DNA from: Microbacterium abyssi
Lineage (GTDB): Bacteria; Actinomycetota; Actinomycetes; Actinomycetales; Microbacteriaceae
DNA length: 64,000 nt
NCBI RefSeq assembly: GCF_015277895.1
Contig: NZ_CP063815.1
Coordinates: forward strand, 2,790,001 to 2,854,000
Reading direction: 5' to 3'
Shown here in pieces: positions 18,420-27,768 of this stretch (the first letter of the stretch is position 1; the number at the start of each line of letters is the position of its first letter). The notes under the pieces are model-generated. The model had not been told where the DNA came from. It made no database searches and was given only the letters and a program-made list of their open reading frames with translations. The position numbers and the translations under genes are program-made.

Positions 18420-18917
18420 TCAGCCGAGCCGCTCGACGATCTCCGCGACGAGCACCTCCGGCGTCCGATCGACGGTCACCTCGAGCCCTGCCTCATCAGT
18501 CTCGAGATCCTCGAGCGTGATCAGCTGCGAGTCGAGCAGTGACGCCGGCATGAAGTGATCCGTCCGCGCCTCCGCGCGCGAGAGCAGCAGCTCCCGCGAC
18601 CCGGTCAGGTGCACGAACACGACGTCGGGCGCCGCCGCACGGATGCGGTCACGGTACACCCGCCGCAGTGCGCTGCACGCCATGACGAGTCCGGTCTCCG
18701 CCGCGGCGAAGCGACCGCCGACCGTGTCGAGCCACGGCCATCGATCGTCATCGGTCAGCGGGGTGCCGGCGTTCATCTTCGTCCGGTTCACATCGGAGTG
18801 CAGACTGTCGGCATCCAGGAAGGGTACGCCCAGCGTCTCGGCGAGCGCGATGCCGACGGTGGACTTGCCCGCCGCCGACACCCCCATGACGCAGATCAGC
18901 GGGGCGTGATCGCTCAC
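18420..18917 (-). CDS. gntK: Gluconokinase
   Basis: This 165-residue kinase phosphorylates gluconate to 6-phosphogluconate. It has the P-loop GVSAAGKST (residues about 12-20), the [16 protein letters not shown] substrate region and a [12 protein letters not shown] motif typical of GntK. The gene is last in the hexuronate operon and overlaps the mannonate dehydratase stop by ATGA. In this setting it may serve gluconate taken up by the same regulon; the usual KDG kinase is not in the window. Confidence 0.92.
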   Translation of the reverse strand: MSDHAPLICVMGVSAAGKSTVGIALAETLGVPFLDADSLHSDVNRTKMNAGTPLTDDDRWPWLDTVGGRFAAAETGLVMACSALRRVYRDRIRAAAPDVVFVHLTGSRELLLSRAEARTDHFMPASLLDSQLITLEDLETDEAGLEVTVDRTPEVLVAEIVERLG

Positions 18918-20152
18918 CAGTCGTGAACCGTTCCGTCAGTGAGGCGGTTGTACGGCAGGTACGCCTGCTCGTACGGGTACTTGCCGGCCTCGTCGACGTC
19001 GAGCGTGACACCGAGCCCGGGCTGATCGCCGGGATGCAGCAGCCCGTTCTCCCAGGTGAAGGACTGCTGGAACACCTGGTCCGTCTTCTCGGAGTGCTGC
19101 ATGTACTCCTGGATTCCGAAGTTGTGGATGCTGAGACCCAGGTGCATCGCGGCCGCCATGCCGACCGGCGAGATGTCGGTCGGTCCGTGCATGCCCGACT
19201 TGATCTGGTACTGCGCCGCGTAGTCGAGGGTCTTCTTCAACGGAGAGATGCCGCCCATGTGCGTGACCGCGCCGCGGACGTAGTCGATGAGCTGCTCGCG
19301 GATGAGGTCCTTGAAGTCCCACACCGTGTTGAAGATCTCGCCGATCGCGAGAGGGGTGGTGGTGTGCTGGCGCACCAGGCGCAGCGCCTCCTGGTTCTCG
19401 GCCGGGGTGCAGTCCTCGAGCCAGAACAGGTCGTAGGGCTCGAGCGCCTTGCCGAGTTTGGCCGCCTGGATCGGCGTCATGCGGTGATGGCCGTCGTGCA
19501 GCAGCGGGATCTCGGGACCGAACTCGTTGCGCACCGCCTCGAAGACACCGGGAAGATGCCGCATGTACGAGCGGGTGTCCCAGTCCTCCTCGACCGGCTT
19601 GGCGCCGCGGCGGGCCGGCTCGTGGTCGTAGCGCGCCTCGCCGCCGCCGGCGTCCGCCGCCTGCGATGCGATGCCGTAGATGGCCTTCAGTCCGGGCACG
19701 CCGGTCTGAATGCGGATGGCCTTGTACCCCTGGTCGAGGTGCGAGCGCACCGAGTCGAACAGTTCGGGCAGCTCCTTGCCGGAGGCGTGGCCATAGGCCA
19801 TCAGCCCCGTACGCGATGCGCCCCCGAGCAGCTGGTACACCGGCATGCCGGCTGCCTTGCCCTTGATGTCCCACAGCGCCATGTCGACGGCGGCGATCGC
19901 GGCCATCGTGACCGGGCCGCGGCGCCAGTACGCCGAGCGGTACAGGAACTGCCAGGTGTCCTCGATCCGGTGCGCGTCCCGGCCGATCAGCAGCGGGACC
20001 ACGTGGTCCTTCAGATAGCTCACCACGGCGAGTTCGCGACCGTTCAGCGTCGCATCTCCGATGCCGACGTGTCCCTCGTCCGTCGTCAGCCGCAGCGTCA
20101 CGAAGTTCCGCCCCGGGCTGGTGACGATGACTTCAGCCTTGTCGATGATCAT
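18914..20152 (-). CDS. manD: D-mannonate dehydratase, ManD type
   Basis: This 412-residue enolase-superfamily enzyme converts D-mannonate to 2-keto-3-deoxygluconate. The match to ManD runs end to end, including [13 protein letters not shown], the metal ligands in [15 protein letters not shown] and [12 protein letters not shown], and the ManD-specific tail with [15 protein letters not shown]. It stands in place of the unrelated UxuA. It follows the fructuronate reductase gene by 16 bases and overlaps gntK. Some ManD proteins have low activity or prefer gluconate, so the adjacent gntK is of interest. Confidence 0.92.
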   Translation of the reverse strand: MIIDKAEVIVTSPGRNFVTLRLTTDEGHVGIGDATLNGRELAVVSYLKDHVVPLLIGRDAHRIEDTWQFLYRSAYWRRGPVTMAAIAAVDMALWDIKGKAAGMPVYQLLGGASRTGLMAYGHASGKELPELFDSVRSHLDQGYKAIRIQTGVPGLKAIYGIASQAADAGGGEARYDHEPARRGAKPVEEDWDTRSYMRHLPGVFEAVRNEFGPEIPLLHDGHHRMTPIQAAKLGKALEPYDLFWLEDCTPAENQEALRLVRQHTTTPLAIGEIFNTVWDFKDLIREQLIDYVRGAVTHMGGISPLKKTLDYAAQYQIKSGMHGPTDISPVGMAAAMHLGLSIHNFGIQEYMQHSEKTDQVFQQSFTWENGLLHPGDQPGLGVTLDVDEAGKYPYEQAYLPYNRLTDGTVHDW

Positions 20153-20168
20153 GATTCCTCCAGTGATG

Positions 20169-21587
20169 TCAGTTCTGAGTGAAGTCGGCGGCGGCGAGGG
20201 TGACCGCGTCCACGATATCCGGGTCGGTGAGCCGTTCGTCGATCAGCGCGAGAAGCGCCCCGACGGCGCCCTCACCCTGGCCGGTGGCATCCGCGACGGC
20301 CCGGCCGTTGCTGTCCTCCGGGAGCACGCCGGCTAGCGCGCGCGAGACCCACGCTCCCAGCACGCGGATGCCGGCGGCTCCGTCGCGACCGGCGGAGCGC
20401 TCGGCCAGCAGCACGTCGAGGATGCGCATGCGCAGTTTCGTCGTCCCGTCCTTGCCGATCTGCGCGAGCAGATGCTGGATGCGCGCGTTGTCGAAGCGCT
20501 CCAGGAGAGCGGCGCGGTAGTCGTCGATGCCGAGGTGCGGCGCGGTGAGGTGACGCGCGGCCTCGTCCCACAGCTCGTTCACCCAGCCGCGGATCTGCGG
20601 GTCGCCGATCGCCTGCGCGACGGTCTCGTGACCACGGGCGGCGCCGGCATAGGCGAGGAACGAGTGCGAGCCGTTCAGCAGCCACAGCTTCCGGCACTCG
20701 AACGGGTCGATGTCGTCGACGAAGCGTGCGCCGGCGTTCTCCCACGCGGGACGCCCGGCGGGGAACTCGCCGCTGATCACCCAGTCGCGGAACGGCTCTG
20801 TGACGACGGGGCCGGCATCCTCGAAGCCGGTCCGTTCGCGCACCAGCGCGATCTCGGCCTCGGTCGTCTTCGGGGTGATCCGGTCGATCGACGTCGACGG
20901 GAAGGCGACCTGCTCGTTCAGATACGCGAGGGTGTCGGATGCTCCGGCCAGCTGTGCGAGCGAGGTCATGGCCGTGCGCGTGAGCTCGCCGTTGCCGGGC
21001 AGGTTGTCGCAGGACACGACGGCGATCGGCCCTGCATCCGCGCGGCGGCGCGCCTCGAGTCCGGTGAGCAGACGGGCGAGCGCGGTCTGCGGTGCGGTCC
21101 TGAGGTCGATCTCCTCGGCGCGCAGGTGCGTACGCAGCCACTCGATATCGGATGCCACGGCATCCTGGCTCGTGTCGGGGCGGCCGGCGGCATCCACGGC
21201 GTATCCGGCCTCCGTGATCGTCAGCGTGACGAGCGCCGTCTCGGGGGAGGCCAGGGTCTCGGCGAGGATGTCCACCCGCGATCCGTCGACGGCGTCGACG
21301 ATCGCGTCGATGATGGCGATGCTGTCGCCGTCGCCGGAGCGCTCGATCAGCGAGTACAGGCCGTCCTGCCCTGCGAGTTCCTCGGCTGCGGTGGCGCTGC
21401 GGCCGGTGAAGGCTCGGATGCCCCACTCGTTCGCCTCGTCGACGGCATCCGTGTACCAGGCCTGGTGCGCGCGGTGGAAGGCGCCGAGTCCGAGGTGCAC
21501 GATGCGCACGGGCGCGCGATCGAACGAGCGGCCCTCGCGCTCGGCCGCCGAGGCGCGATCGAGGGCGGTGGTGACGACGGCGCTCAC
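20169..21587 (-). CDS. uxuB: Fructuronate/tagaturonate reductase, mannitol dehydrogenase family
   Basis: The 472-residue protein is a long-chain mannitol dehydrogenase-type reductase. It opens with the dinucleotide motif [16 protein letters not shown] and carries [14 protein letters not shown], which holds the catalytic Lys and His. The GTG start lies in a GTGA overlap with the uxaC stop, so the true frame begins at 21587 and not in the long frame-shadow that continues to 22709. With uxaC upstream and manD downstream it should reduce fructuronate to mannonate. Confidence 0.92.
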   Translation of the reverse strand: MSAVVTTALDRASAAEREGRSFDRAPVRIVHLGLGAFHRAHQAWYTDAVDEANEWGIRAFTGRSATAAEELAGQDGLYSLIERSGDGDSIAIIDAIVDAVDGSRVDILAETLASPETALVTLTITEAGYAVDAAGRPDTSQDAVASDIEWLRTHLRAEEIDLRTAPQTALARLLTGLEARRRADAGPIAVVSCDNLPGNGELTRTAMTSLAQLAGASDTLAYLNEQVAFPSTSIDRITPKTTEAEIALVRERTGFEDAGPVVTEPFRDWVISGEFPAGRPAWENAGARFVDDIDPFECRKLWLLNGSHSFLAYAGAARGHETVAQAIGDPQIRGWVNELWDEAARHLTAPHLGIDDYRAALLERFDNARIQHLLAQIGKDGTTKLRMRILDVLLAERSAGRDGAAGIRVLGAWVSRALAGVLPEDSNGRAVADATGQGEGAVGALLALIDERLTDPDIVDAVTLAAADFTQN

Positions 21588-22990
21588 AGTTTGAAGGCCT
21601 TCTTCGGCACGGTGGTCACGAGATCGACGGCGATGCGCTCGGCCTGCGCACGCGAGACTCGCCCCTCGCCGACGAGGCGGGCGAGGAACGCCGAGTCGAG
21701 GCGACGGGCCATGTCGTGCCGCGCCGGGATCGACAGGAACGCGCGCGTGTCGTCGATGAAACCGGAGCCGCGGTAGAAGCCGGCGGTCTCGGTGACGGCG
21801 GAGCGGAAGCGCAGCACGGCATCCGGAGCATCCAGGAACCACCACGGAACGCCGATGAACACGCTCGGGTAGAAGCCGGCGAGCGGGGCGATCTCGCGCG
21901 AGTAGACCGTCTCGTCGACGGTGAACAGCACGATCTGCAGGCCCTTTTCGAGCCCGTGCTTCTCCAGCAGCGGGCGCAGATTCTGCGTGTACGTCGTGGT
22001 GAACGGGATGTCGTGCCCGGTGTCGGGACCGAACCTGTCGAACGTCGCGGTGGAGTGGTTGCGGTGCACGCCGGGGTGGATCGTCATGACCAGCCCGTCG
22101 CGCGCGCTCATGCCCGCCATGCGCAGCAGCATGTTTCCGCGGAACTCGCGAGCGCCGGCAGCATCCAGGTCTCCCGCGACAGCACGGCGGTAGAGCGATG
22201 CGGCCTCGTCGTCGCTGAGATCGACCGTGTACGGCTCGACCACGCCGTGGTCGGCTGAGACGGCACCGTGCGCGATGAAATGGGCGCGGCGTGCCTCGAG
22301 CGCGGTGAGATAACCCCGGAAGTCGTCGATCGGCGTGCCGTTCGCTGCTGTCAGCCGCTGCACATTGCCCACGAACGAGGCCGCGGCGGGGTCGAGATAG
22401 GCGTCGGGGCGGAACGTCGGCAGCACCCGTCCGCGGAAGGAGTCGTCGGCGGCGAGCTCGGCGTGCACGGCCAGGTCGTCCATCGGGTCGTCCGTGGTCG
22501 CCAGCACGTCGATGCGGAACTGATCGAACAGGGCGCGAGGCCGGTACGCGGGCTCGGCGAGCCGAGCGGCGATCGCGTCGTAGACCGCGTCGGCCGTCTC
22601 GGCGGAGGGCTCGACATCGATCCCGAACAGCGTGACGAGCTCGTGTGCGAGCCAGTAACCGGATGCCGTGCCGGCGAACACGTGCCAGTTCTCGGCGAAC
22701 GCGCGCCACACCGCGCGCGGGTCGGCGCCGGTGGTGCGCCCCGCGCCGACGGTGGCGAGATCGACGCCGGCGGCGTGCAGCAGCCGCGTGACGTAGTGGT
22801 CCTTGGTGATGAACAGTTCGGCCGGATCCGAGAACGGGATGTCATCGCGCAGCATCGCCGGGTCGACGTGCCCGTGCGGAGAGATGATCGGCAGCTCCGC
22901 CACCGAGGCGTAGAGGTCGCGTGCGATCGCCCTGCTGGCAGGATCCACAGGCAGGAGGCGGTCGTCGTCGAGTTCAAGCGGCGCTGGCAT
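21584..22990 (-). CDS. uxaC: Glucuronate isomerase
   Basis: This 468-residue isomerase interconverts glucuronate and fructuronate (or galacturonate and tagaturonate). Family motifs include PIISPHGHVDPAML with metal-binding His, the DHYVTRLLHAAGVD region and PWWFLDAPDAV near the end. I chose the ATG at 22990 (MPAPLELDDD) because family members begin with this MPxxLxxDRLLP pattern. GGAGGA lies directly against this ATG, an unusually tight spacing. It is the first gene of the hexuronate operon, and an operator lies 31 bases upstream. Confidence 0.93.
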   Translation of the reverse strand: MPAPLELDDDRLLPVDPASRAIARDLYASVAELPIISPHGHVDPAMLRDDIPFSDPAELFITKDHYVTRLLHAAGVDLATVGAGRTTGADPRAVWRAFAENWHVFAGTASGYWLAHELVTLFGIDVEPSAETADAVYDAIAARLAEPAYRPRALFDQFRIDVLATTDDPMDDLAVHAELAADDSFRGRVLPTFRPDAYLDPAAASFVGNVQRLTAANGTPIDDFRGYLTALEARRAHFIAHGAVSADHGVVEPYTVDLSDDEAASLYRRAVAGDLDAAGAREFRGNMLLRMAGMSARDGLVMTIHPGVHRNHSTATFDRFGPDTGHDIPFTTTYTQNLRPLLEKHGLEKGLQIVLFTVDETVYSREIAPLAGFYPSVFIGVPWWFLDAPDAVLRFRSAVTETAGFYRGSGFIDDTRAFLSIPARHDMARRLDSAFLARLVGEGRVSRAQAERIAVDLVTTVPKKAFKL

Positions 22991-23020
22991 TCCTCCATAA
23001 TTCAGAGGGCGCCAAATCGT

Positions 23021-23034
23021 GTCAACCGGTTGCC
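23021..23034. promoter_or_regulatory. Hexuronate operator 1 (before uxaC)
   Basis: GTCAACCGGTTGCC is a near-perfect palindrome (GnCAACCGGTTGnC). It lies 31 bases before the uxaC start and after the stop of the small upstream ORF. Two similar sites lie at 23352 and 24527. Confidence 0.8.
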
Positions 23035-23055
23035 ATATGTGGCCGTGGATTGCGC

Positions 23056-23328
23056 TCATTCGGTGTCGAGGTGGACGGCGACGCGATCGAACCCTGCACC
23101 GCGCACGGCGCGCAGGACCTCGGCGCGCAACGGCTCGCCCGTGATCGCGGAGATCTCGTCATGCGGAGCCTCCAGGCAGGCCAGTCCCCCGTAGGCGTGC
23201 ACCTGCACGTGACCGAGGCCCAGTCGACGCAGCTCCTCCTCGGCCAGTTCGGTCTCAGCGAGCATGTCGTCGTCGTTCACGCGTGTCCTCATCGTCGATG
23301 CGCGCTGCGCAAGGTGGTTCCCCTCCAT
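23056..23328 (-). CDS. Small ORF resembling the C-terminal end of LarE
   Basis: This 90-codon frame has strong G/C bias at third codon positions, so it looks coded. From about residue 22 it resembles the C-terminal tail of the sulfur transferase LarE: ELAEEELRRLG, a VQVHAYGGLACLEAP segment like the family VRVRHHGDLARIEVP, then LRAEVLRAVRGAGF. The N-terminal ATPase half of LarE is absent, so it is either a remnant or a stand-alone domain. Starts at 23328, 23292 and 23265 are all possible. It lies just upstream of uxaC, on the same strand, within the operator-bearing region. Confidence 0.5.
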   Translation of the reverse strand: MEGNHLAQRASTMRTRVNDDDMLAETELAEEELRRLGLGHVQVHAYGGLACLEAPHDEISAITGEPLRAEVLRAVRGAGFDRVAVHLDTE

Positions 23329-23351
23329 TCAGAGGCGCTGGCAACAAAGCC

Positions 23352-23365
23352 GCAATCGGTTGCCA
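23352..23365. promoter_or_regulatory. Hexuronate operator 2 (before the regulator and small ORF)
   Basis: GCAATCGGTTGCCA matches the shared pattern (TGGCAACCGATTGC on the minus strand). It lies 31 bases before the lacI start at 23396 and 24 bases before the first possible start of the divergent small ORF. An extra half site (TGGCAAC at 23339-23345) sits beside it. Autoregulation of the LacI protein is the simplest reading. Confidence 0.75.
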
Positions 23366-23395
23366 TCAGTTGCACGGCTGACCTATCATCACGGC

Positions 23396-24493
23396 ATGCC
23401 AGAGGAGTCCGCACCACCGTCACCGCGCAAGGAGCGACCGACGATCTACGACGTCGCCGCCGCCGCCGGAGTCGCGCCGTCCACGGTGTCCCGCGCGTTC
23501 TCCAGGCCCGGCCGTGTCAACGCGGAGACCGCCGAGCGCATCCGGCAGGTCGCGGCGCAGATGGGGTATCGGACGAACCCGCTGGCGCGCGCTCTTCCCA
23601 CCGGCAAGACCTCGCTGCTCGCGATCATCGTCGCCGACGTCACCAACCCGTTCTTCTTCGAACTGCTGCGCGGCGCAGAGGACACCGCCACCAAAGCCGG
23701 GTACACCCTGCTGGTCGCCGACGTGCAGGAGTCCGTCGAGGCCGAGCGGCAGGCGCTGGACCGAGTACTGCCGATGGTGGAGGGCGTCATGCTCGCGACC
23801 TCACGCATGTCGGACTCCTCGATCCGGGTCGCGGCCAAGCAGCGCCCCACCGTCGTGCTGAACCGCTCCATGAGCGACATCGCCAGTGTCGCCACCGACA
23901 ACGCCCGCGGCATGCGGCGCGCCGTGGAGCACCTCGGCGCGCTGGGTCACACCGGCATCACGTACATCGCCGGCCCCGATGCCTCCTGGGCGAACGGCGT
24001 GCGCTGGCAGGCGCTGCGCGAGGCATGCCACGAGCTGGGCCTCCGCGCCCGCCGGATCGGGCCGTTCTCCCCCACCCAGGCCGGCGGCCTCTCGGCGGCC
24101 GGCGAGCTGACGGCGACGCCGAGCACGGCGGTCGTCGCCTACAACGATCTGCTGGCGATCGGTCTCATGCGCGGGCTTCAGAGTCTCGGCGTCCGCATCC
24201 CGGAGGACGTCTCGGTCGTGGGATTCGACAACATCTTCGGCGCGGACTTCTGCACCCCGCAGCTGACGACGGTGGCGGCGCCCCTACGGCAACTCGGTGC
24301 CGTCGCGGTGCAGACGCTGCTCGACGACCTGGGTGGCAAGCTGCGCATTCCACGCAGCTCTCCCGGCGGTCCGCTGAAGACCGCACTGCTCCCCGCGCGG
24401 CTTGTCACGCGGGCGTCCACGGGGCCGGCGAACCCTATGAACGACTGGCCGAACGGCGGCAGACCGGCGTTCACCGATGACGCCGCGTACTGA
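23396..24493 (+). CDS. LacI-family regulator of the hexuronate module
   Basis: The 365-residue protein has its helix-turn-helix near residues 14-35 (PTIYDVAAAAGVAPSTVSRAF) followed by a sensor domain with the usual GFDNIFGADFCTPQLTTV closing region. I chose the ATG at 23396; the longer frame from 23264 would run through the operator. It stands between the divergent uxaC operon and the TRAP transporter genes, and similar operators precede all three units. It therefore probably represses hexuronate uptake and breakdown until a uronate or intermediate binds. Confidence 0.92.
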   Translation: MPEESAPPSPRKERPTIYDVAAAAGVAPSTVSRAFSRPGRVNAETAERIRQVAAQMGYRTNPLARALPTGKTSLLAIIVADVTNPFFFELLRGAEDTATKAGYTLLVADVQESVEAERQALDRVLPMVEGVMLATSRMSDSSIRVAAKQRPTVVLNRSMSDIASVATDNARGMRRAVEHLGALGHTGITYIAGPDASWANGVRWQALREACHELGLRARRIGPFSPTQAGGLSAAGELTATPSTAVVAYNDLLAIGLMRGLQSLGVRIPEDVSVVGFDNIFGADFCTPQLTTVAAPLRQLGAVAVQTLLDDLGGKLRIPRSSPGGPLKTALLPARLVTRASTGPANPMNDWPNGGRPAFTDDAAY

Positions 24494-24526
24494 CGCCTGC
24501 CGACACGACGCGCGGCGGCAAAGCAT

Positions 24527-24540
24527 GGCAACTGGTTGCC
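24527..24540. promoter_or_regulatory. Hexuronate operator 3 (before the TRAP transporter)
   Basis: GGCAACTGGTTGCC is a near-perfect palindrome, flanked by a T on the left to give TGGCAACTGGTTGCC. It lies 33 bases after the lacI stop and 89 bases before the binding-protein start, so the transporter should have its own repressible promoter here. Confidence 0.8.
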
Positions 24541-24629
24541 GTCGCATCGATTCGGATGGATGAATGTATGACGGACGGGTCGTAGTCGACCGATGTCCCA
24601 CCCCCACACAGCATTCAAAGGAGAACCTC

Positions 24630-25661
24630 ATGCGGAGCAAGACCCGGGTCGCCTTCCTCGCGACCACTGCGATCGCAGCACTCACCCTGGCCGGATGCTC
24701 CGGCACCGGCGGCGACGCAGAAGGCGGCGACGGTGGCAGCACCTCGACGACCGTCATGAAGCTCGCACTCAACCAGCCCGAGACGCACCCCTCGTTCATC
24801 GCCCTCGAGGCGTTCGGCGAGCAGCTCAATGAGGCCACCGACGGGCGTTGGGACGTCGAGGTGCACCCGAACAGCACCCTCGGCAACCAGGACGAGTACT
24901 TGCAGTCCGTCAGCCAGGGCGTCATCGACCTCGCCGTGGTCTCTGCTCCGCAGCTCGAGAACGTCAACGAGGACTTCGTGCTCTTCAGCCTCCCGAAGGT
25001 CTTCGACGACATCGACCACCAGATGTCGGTCCTCTCCGACCAGGAGATCGTCGGCGATCTGTACTCGTCGCTCGAAGAGAGCAACAACATCACCGTCGTC
25101 GGCGGGCTCACCCAGGGCGAGCGCAGCATCTACCTGAAGGACGGCGTCGCCGAGACGCCAGCCGACCTCAAGGGCAAGAAGATCCGCGTGCAGGAGAGCC
25201 CGGTCTTCATGGCGATGATCGAGGCCCTCGGCGCATCGCCGACGCCGCTGCCCTTCGGCGACGTCTACAGCGGCCTGCAGTCCGGCGTCGTCGACGGCGC
25301 CGAGAACAACGAGATCTCGTACTTCAGCAACAAGCACCACGAGGTCGCGCCGTACCTCTCGTACACCCGCCACCTGGTCGGCGCCGACTTCGTGATCATC
25401 AACAGCGACACGCTCGCCGAGATGACCGATGAGGACCGCGCCGCGTTCGACGAGGCCTGGACCGCCGCCTGGGAGCAGCACACCGACCTGTGGAAGACCG
25501 ACACCGAGAAGGCCGTCGCCGACGCTGAGGCCGCCGGAGCGGAGTTCGCGGAGGTCGACGCCGACGCGTTCGCCGAGGCCCTGGAGCCACTGCTGGATGA
25601 GTTCCTCACCACTGACTCTCAGAAGGCCACTTACGAAGCGATCCGGGGCGCTGCAGAGTAG
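24630..25661 (+). CDS. dctP: TRAP transporter substrate-binding lipoprotein
   Basis: This 343-residue DctP-family protein captures an organic acid outside the cell for the DctQM carrier. It has a lipoprotein signal with LAGC lipobox (Cys23). The family hallmarks are present: KKIRVQESPVF holding the carboxylate-binding Arg, and PLPFGDVYSGLQSGVVDGAE. The ATG at 24630 follows AAAGGAGAA, so the longer frame from 24564 is rejected. Operon position and the shared operator with uxaC point to glucuronate or galacturonate as ligand. Confidence 0.93.
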   Translation: MRSKTRVAFLATTAIAALTLAGCSGTGGDAEGGDGGSTSTTVMKLALNQPETHPSFIALEAFGEQLNEATDGRWDVEVHPNSTLGNQDEYLQSVSQGVIDLAVVSAPQLENVNEDFVLFSLPKVFDDIDHQMSVLSDQEIVGDLYSSLEESNNITVVGGLTQGERSIYLKDGVAETPADLKGKKIRVQESPVFMAMIEALGASPTPLPFGDVYSGLQSGVVDGAENNEISYFSNKHHEVAPYLSYTRHLVGADFVIINSDTLAEMTDEDRAAFDEAWTAAWEQHTDLWKTDTEKAVADAEAAGAEFAEVDADAFAEALEPLLDEFLTTDSQKATYEAIRGAAE

Positions 25662-25674
25662 AACCTGACGCACC

Positions 25675-25714
25675 GGGGGGCGCGGGACGGTCGGCCGACC
25701 GTCCCGCGCCCCCC
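25675..25714 (+). terminator. 40-base perfect palindrome between dctP and dctQ
   Basis: The sequence is a perfect 20-bp inverted repeat with no spare loop bases, centred on GGCC at 25693-25696, 14 bases after the dctP stop. No U-run follows. In operons with an abundant binding protein such hairpins usually protect or partly end the upstream message, so dctP would be made in excess over dctQM. Complete termination is less likely because dctQ has no clear promoter of its own. Confidence 0.75.
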
Positions 25715-25790
25715 CGGGCTCAGGCTCACGCGACGACGACGTGCGAATACGGCGACGGCATCCGATTGCCCCGCTGGAACGGAGGACACC

Positions 25791-26381
25791 GTGACCACGA
25801 ACACACCCGATGACGCCGGGCAGGGCGACCCGCCCGCCGGCGCCACCCGATGGCCTGGCCTGATGGCCGCGCTGGGCGCCGCTCGCAAGGGCGTCGACCG
25901 ATTTCTCGGCTGGCTCTGCATCATCGTCTTCGTCGGGCTGGTCGCCATCGTGGCGTGGCAGGTCTTCACGCGTGAGGTGCTGAACGACACCGCGGCGTGG
26001 ACGCAGGAGGCCGCGCAGTACAGCTTCGTCATCCTGGCAATGGTCGCCGCCGCGTACGTGTTCTCCGAGCGCGGGCACATCGCCGTCGAGATCCTCATCG
26101 AGAAGCTGCCGCTGCGCTCGCGCCGTGCCGCGGCGATCGTGATCGAGCTGATCGTCGCGTTCTTCATCCTCTCGGTCTTCATCGTCGGTGGGCTGGCGGT
26201 GGCCGAGAACTCCTGGCAGCAGCAGCTCTCGTCGCTCCCGCTGTCGATCGGACAGGTCTACCTGGTCATGCCGATCGCAGGTGTCCTGATCCTCTTCTAC
26301 TCGATCGTCCAGATCATCGGCCTCCTCGCCGGCGTCGAGGAGCCCACTCCCGACACCAACGACATCAGCGAGGCGATCTGA
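25791..26381 (+). CDS. dctQ: TRAP transporter small permease subunit
   Basis: The 196-residue protein has four hydrophobic segments after a hydrophilic N-terminal tail of about 40 residues, as expected for DctQ. The WQVFTREVLNDTAAWTQEAAQYSF region matches the family's conserved helix-2 surroundings. It is followed by dctM after one base. It works with DctM in sodium- or proton-driven uptake of the ligand bound by DctP. Confidence 0.9.
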   Translation: MTTNTPDDAGQGDPPAGATRWPGLMAALGAARKGVDRFLGWLCIIVFVGLVAIVAWQVFTREVLNDTAAWTQEAAQYSFVILAMVAAAYVFSERGHIAVEILIEKLPLRSRRAAAIVIELIVAFFILSVFIVGGLAVAENSWQQQLSSLPLSIGQVYLVMPIAGVLILFYSIVQIIGLLAGVEEPTPDTNDISEAI

Positions 26382-26382
26382 C

Positions 26383-27705
26383 ATGGACACCATCACCCTC
26401 ATCGCATCGATCGTCCTGATCGGCGGCATCGCCCTCGGCATCGCCGTCGGCCTGCCCGTCGCCATCGCCATGGGCCTGCCCTCCGCGATCGCGATCTTCA
26501 TCCTCCTGGGCGACTGGGAAGGCGCCACCTTCACCTCTGCGCAGAAGATCTTCCAGGGCAGCAACTCGTTCAGCCTGCTCGCGATACCGTTCTTCATACT
26601 CGCCGGCGGACTCATGAACACCGGCGGCATCGCCGCGCGGCTCATCGACCTCGCCCAGGTCGTCGCAGGCCGGCTGCCGGCGTCGCTCGCCCAGACCACC
26701 GTCGTCGCGAACACCATGTTCGGTGCCGTCTCCGGCGCCTCGGTCGCCTCGGCTGCGGCGATCGGAACCGTCATGACCCCGCGCATGAACCGCGAGAAGT
26801 ACGACCCCGCGTTCTCCGCCGCGGTCAACGCCGCCTCCTCTCCCGCCGGGATGCTGATTCCGCCGAGCAACACGTTCATCGTGTACTCGCTCGTCTCGAG
26901 CACCTCGATCGGCGCACTGTTCATGGCCGGCGTCGGACCGGGACTCATCTGGGCTCTGGTCTGCATCGTCGTCGTCGCCCTCTACGCCCGCAAGCACCCC
27001 GAGCTGCGGATGCCGAAGGGCACAGTCCGCCCGACTTTCGGTCAGACGATGATCGTGTTGCTCAAGGCACTGCCGGCACTGCTGATGATCTTCGTCGTCA
27101 TCGGCGGCATCCTCAGCGGCATCTTCACGGCGACCGAGTCGGCCGTCATCGCCGTGCTCTACTGCTTCGTCCTGGGGCTCCTGCAGCGGACGCTCCCGAT
27201 CCGCGAGCTGCCGAAGATCGTCCTCGAGGCCTCGAAGGTCACGGGCATCATCATGCTGCTGATCGGCGTCTCCGGCATCCTGGGCTACGTCCTCGCCTTC
27301 GCCCGCATCCCGCAGCTGGTCACCGAGGGGCTGCTCGGCTTCACCGACAACGTCGTGGTCGTGCTGCTCATCATCATGATCGTGCTGCTGCTGGCCGGAA
27401 CGGTGATGGACCCGACCCCCGCGATCCTGATCTTCACGCCGATCTTCCTGCCGGTCGTGACGGCGCTCGGCGTCAGCCCTATCCACTTCGGCGCGATGAT
27501 GGTGTTCAACATGTGCCTCGGCAACATCTCGCCGCCGATCGGCAACAACCTGTTCGTGGCGTCGCGCGTCGCCAACGTGCGTCTGGAGAAGGTCATCGCC
27601 CGCCTGTGGCCCTTCTTCTGGGCACTCGTGGTCGGCCTGTTCATCGTCGCGTTCGTCCCGGCGATCTCGATGTGGCTGCCCGAGACCCTGGGGCTCATCC
27701 GCTGA
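26383..27705 (+). CDS. dctM: TRAP transporter large permease subunit
   Basis: This 440-residue protein has about 12 hydrophobic helices and is the ion-coupled channel subunit. DctM signatures include VANTMFGAVSGASVASAAAIG, PAGMLIPPSN and the late MDPTPAILIFTPIFLPV and PPIGNNLFVA regions. It follows dctQ by a single base and ends the operon at a strong bidirectional hairpin. With DctP and DctQ it forms the predicted hexuronate importer. Confidence 0.93.
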   Translation: MDTITLIASIVLIGGIALGIAVGLPVAIAMGLPSAIAIFILLGDWEGATFTSAQKIFQGSNSFSLLAIPFFILAGGLMNTGGIAARLIDLAQVVAGRLPASLAQTTVVANTMFGAVSGASVASAAAIGTVMTPRMNREKYDPAFSAAVNAASSPAGMLIPPSNTFIVYSLVSSTSIGALFMAGVGPGLIWALVCIVVVALYARKHPELRMPKGTVRPTFGQTMIVLLKALPALLMIFVVIGGILSGIFTATESAVIAVLYCFVLGLLQRTLPIRELPKIVLEASKVTGIIMLLIGVSGILGYVLAFARIPQLVTEGLLGFTDNVVVVLLIIMIVLLLAGTVMDPTPAILIFTPIFLPVVTALGVSPIHFGAMMVFNMCLGNISPPIGNNLFVASRVANVRLEKVIARLWPFFWALVVGLFIVAFVPAISMWLPETLGLIR

Positions 27706-27719
27706 TCGCACGGAGACCG

Positions 27720-27758
27720 AGCGGGGCTGTGAGCGCATCGTGCGCGCACAGCCCCGCT
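27720..27758. terminator. Bidirectional terminator between dctM and aztD
   Basis: A 17-bp stem with one mismatch (27720-27736 with 27742-27758) closes a 5-base loop ATCGT. It lies between two convergent genes, so it can stop transcription from both sides. Confidence 0.7.
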
Positions 27759-27768
27759 GCCGTCCGCC

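Noticed and set aside
20169..22709. One 846-codon frame suggesting a fusion with uxuB
   Set aside because: The part beyond 21587 is uxaC read in the wrong frame; a GTGA overlap gives the true uxuB start.
24615..26966. Very long antisense frame over the TRAP genes
   Set aside because: All three sense genes carry full TRAP motifs; the antisense frame has low-complexity Arg/Asp runs.
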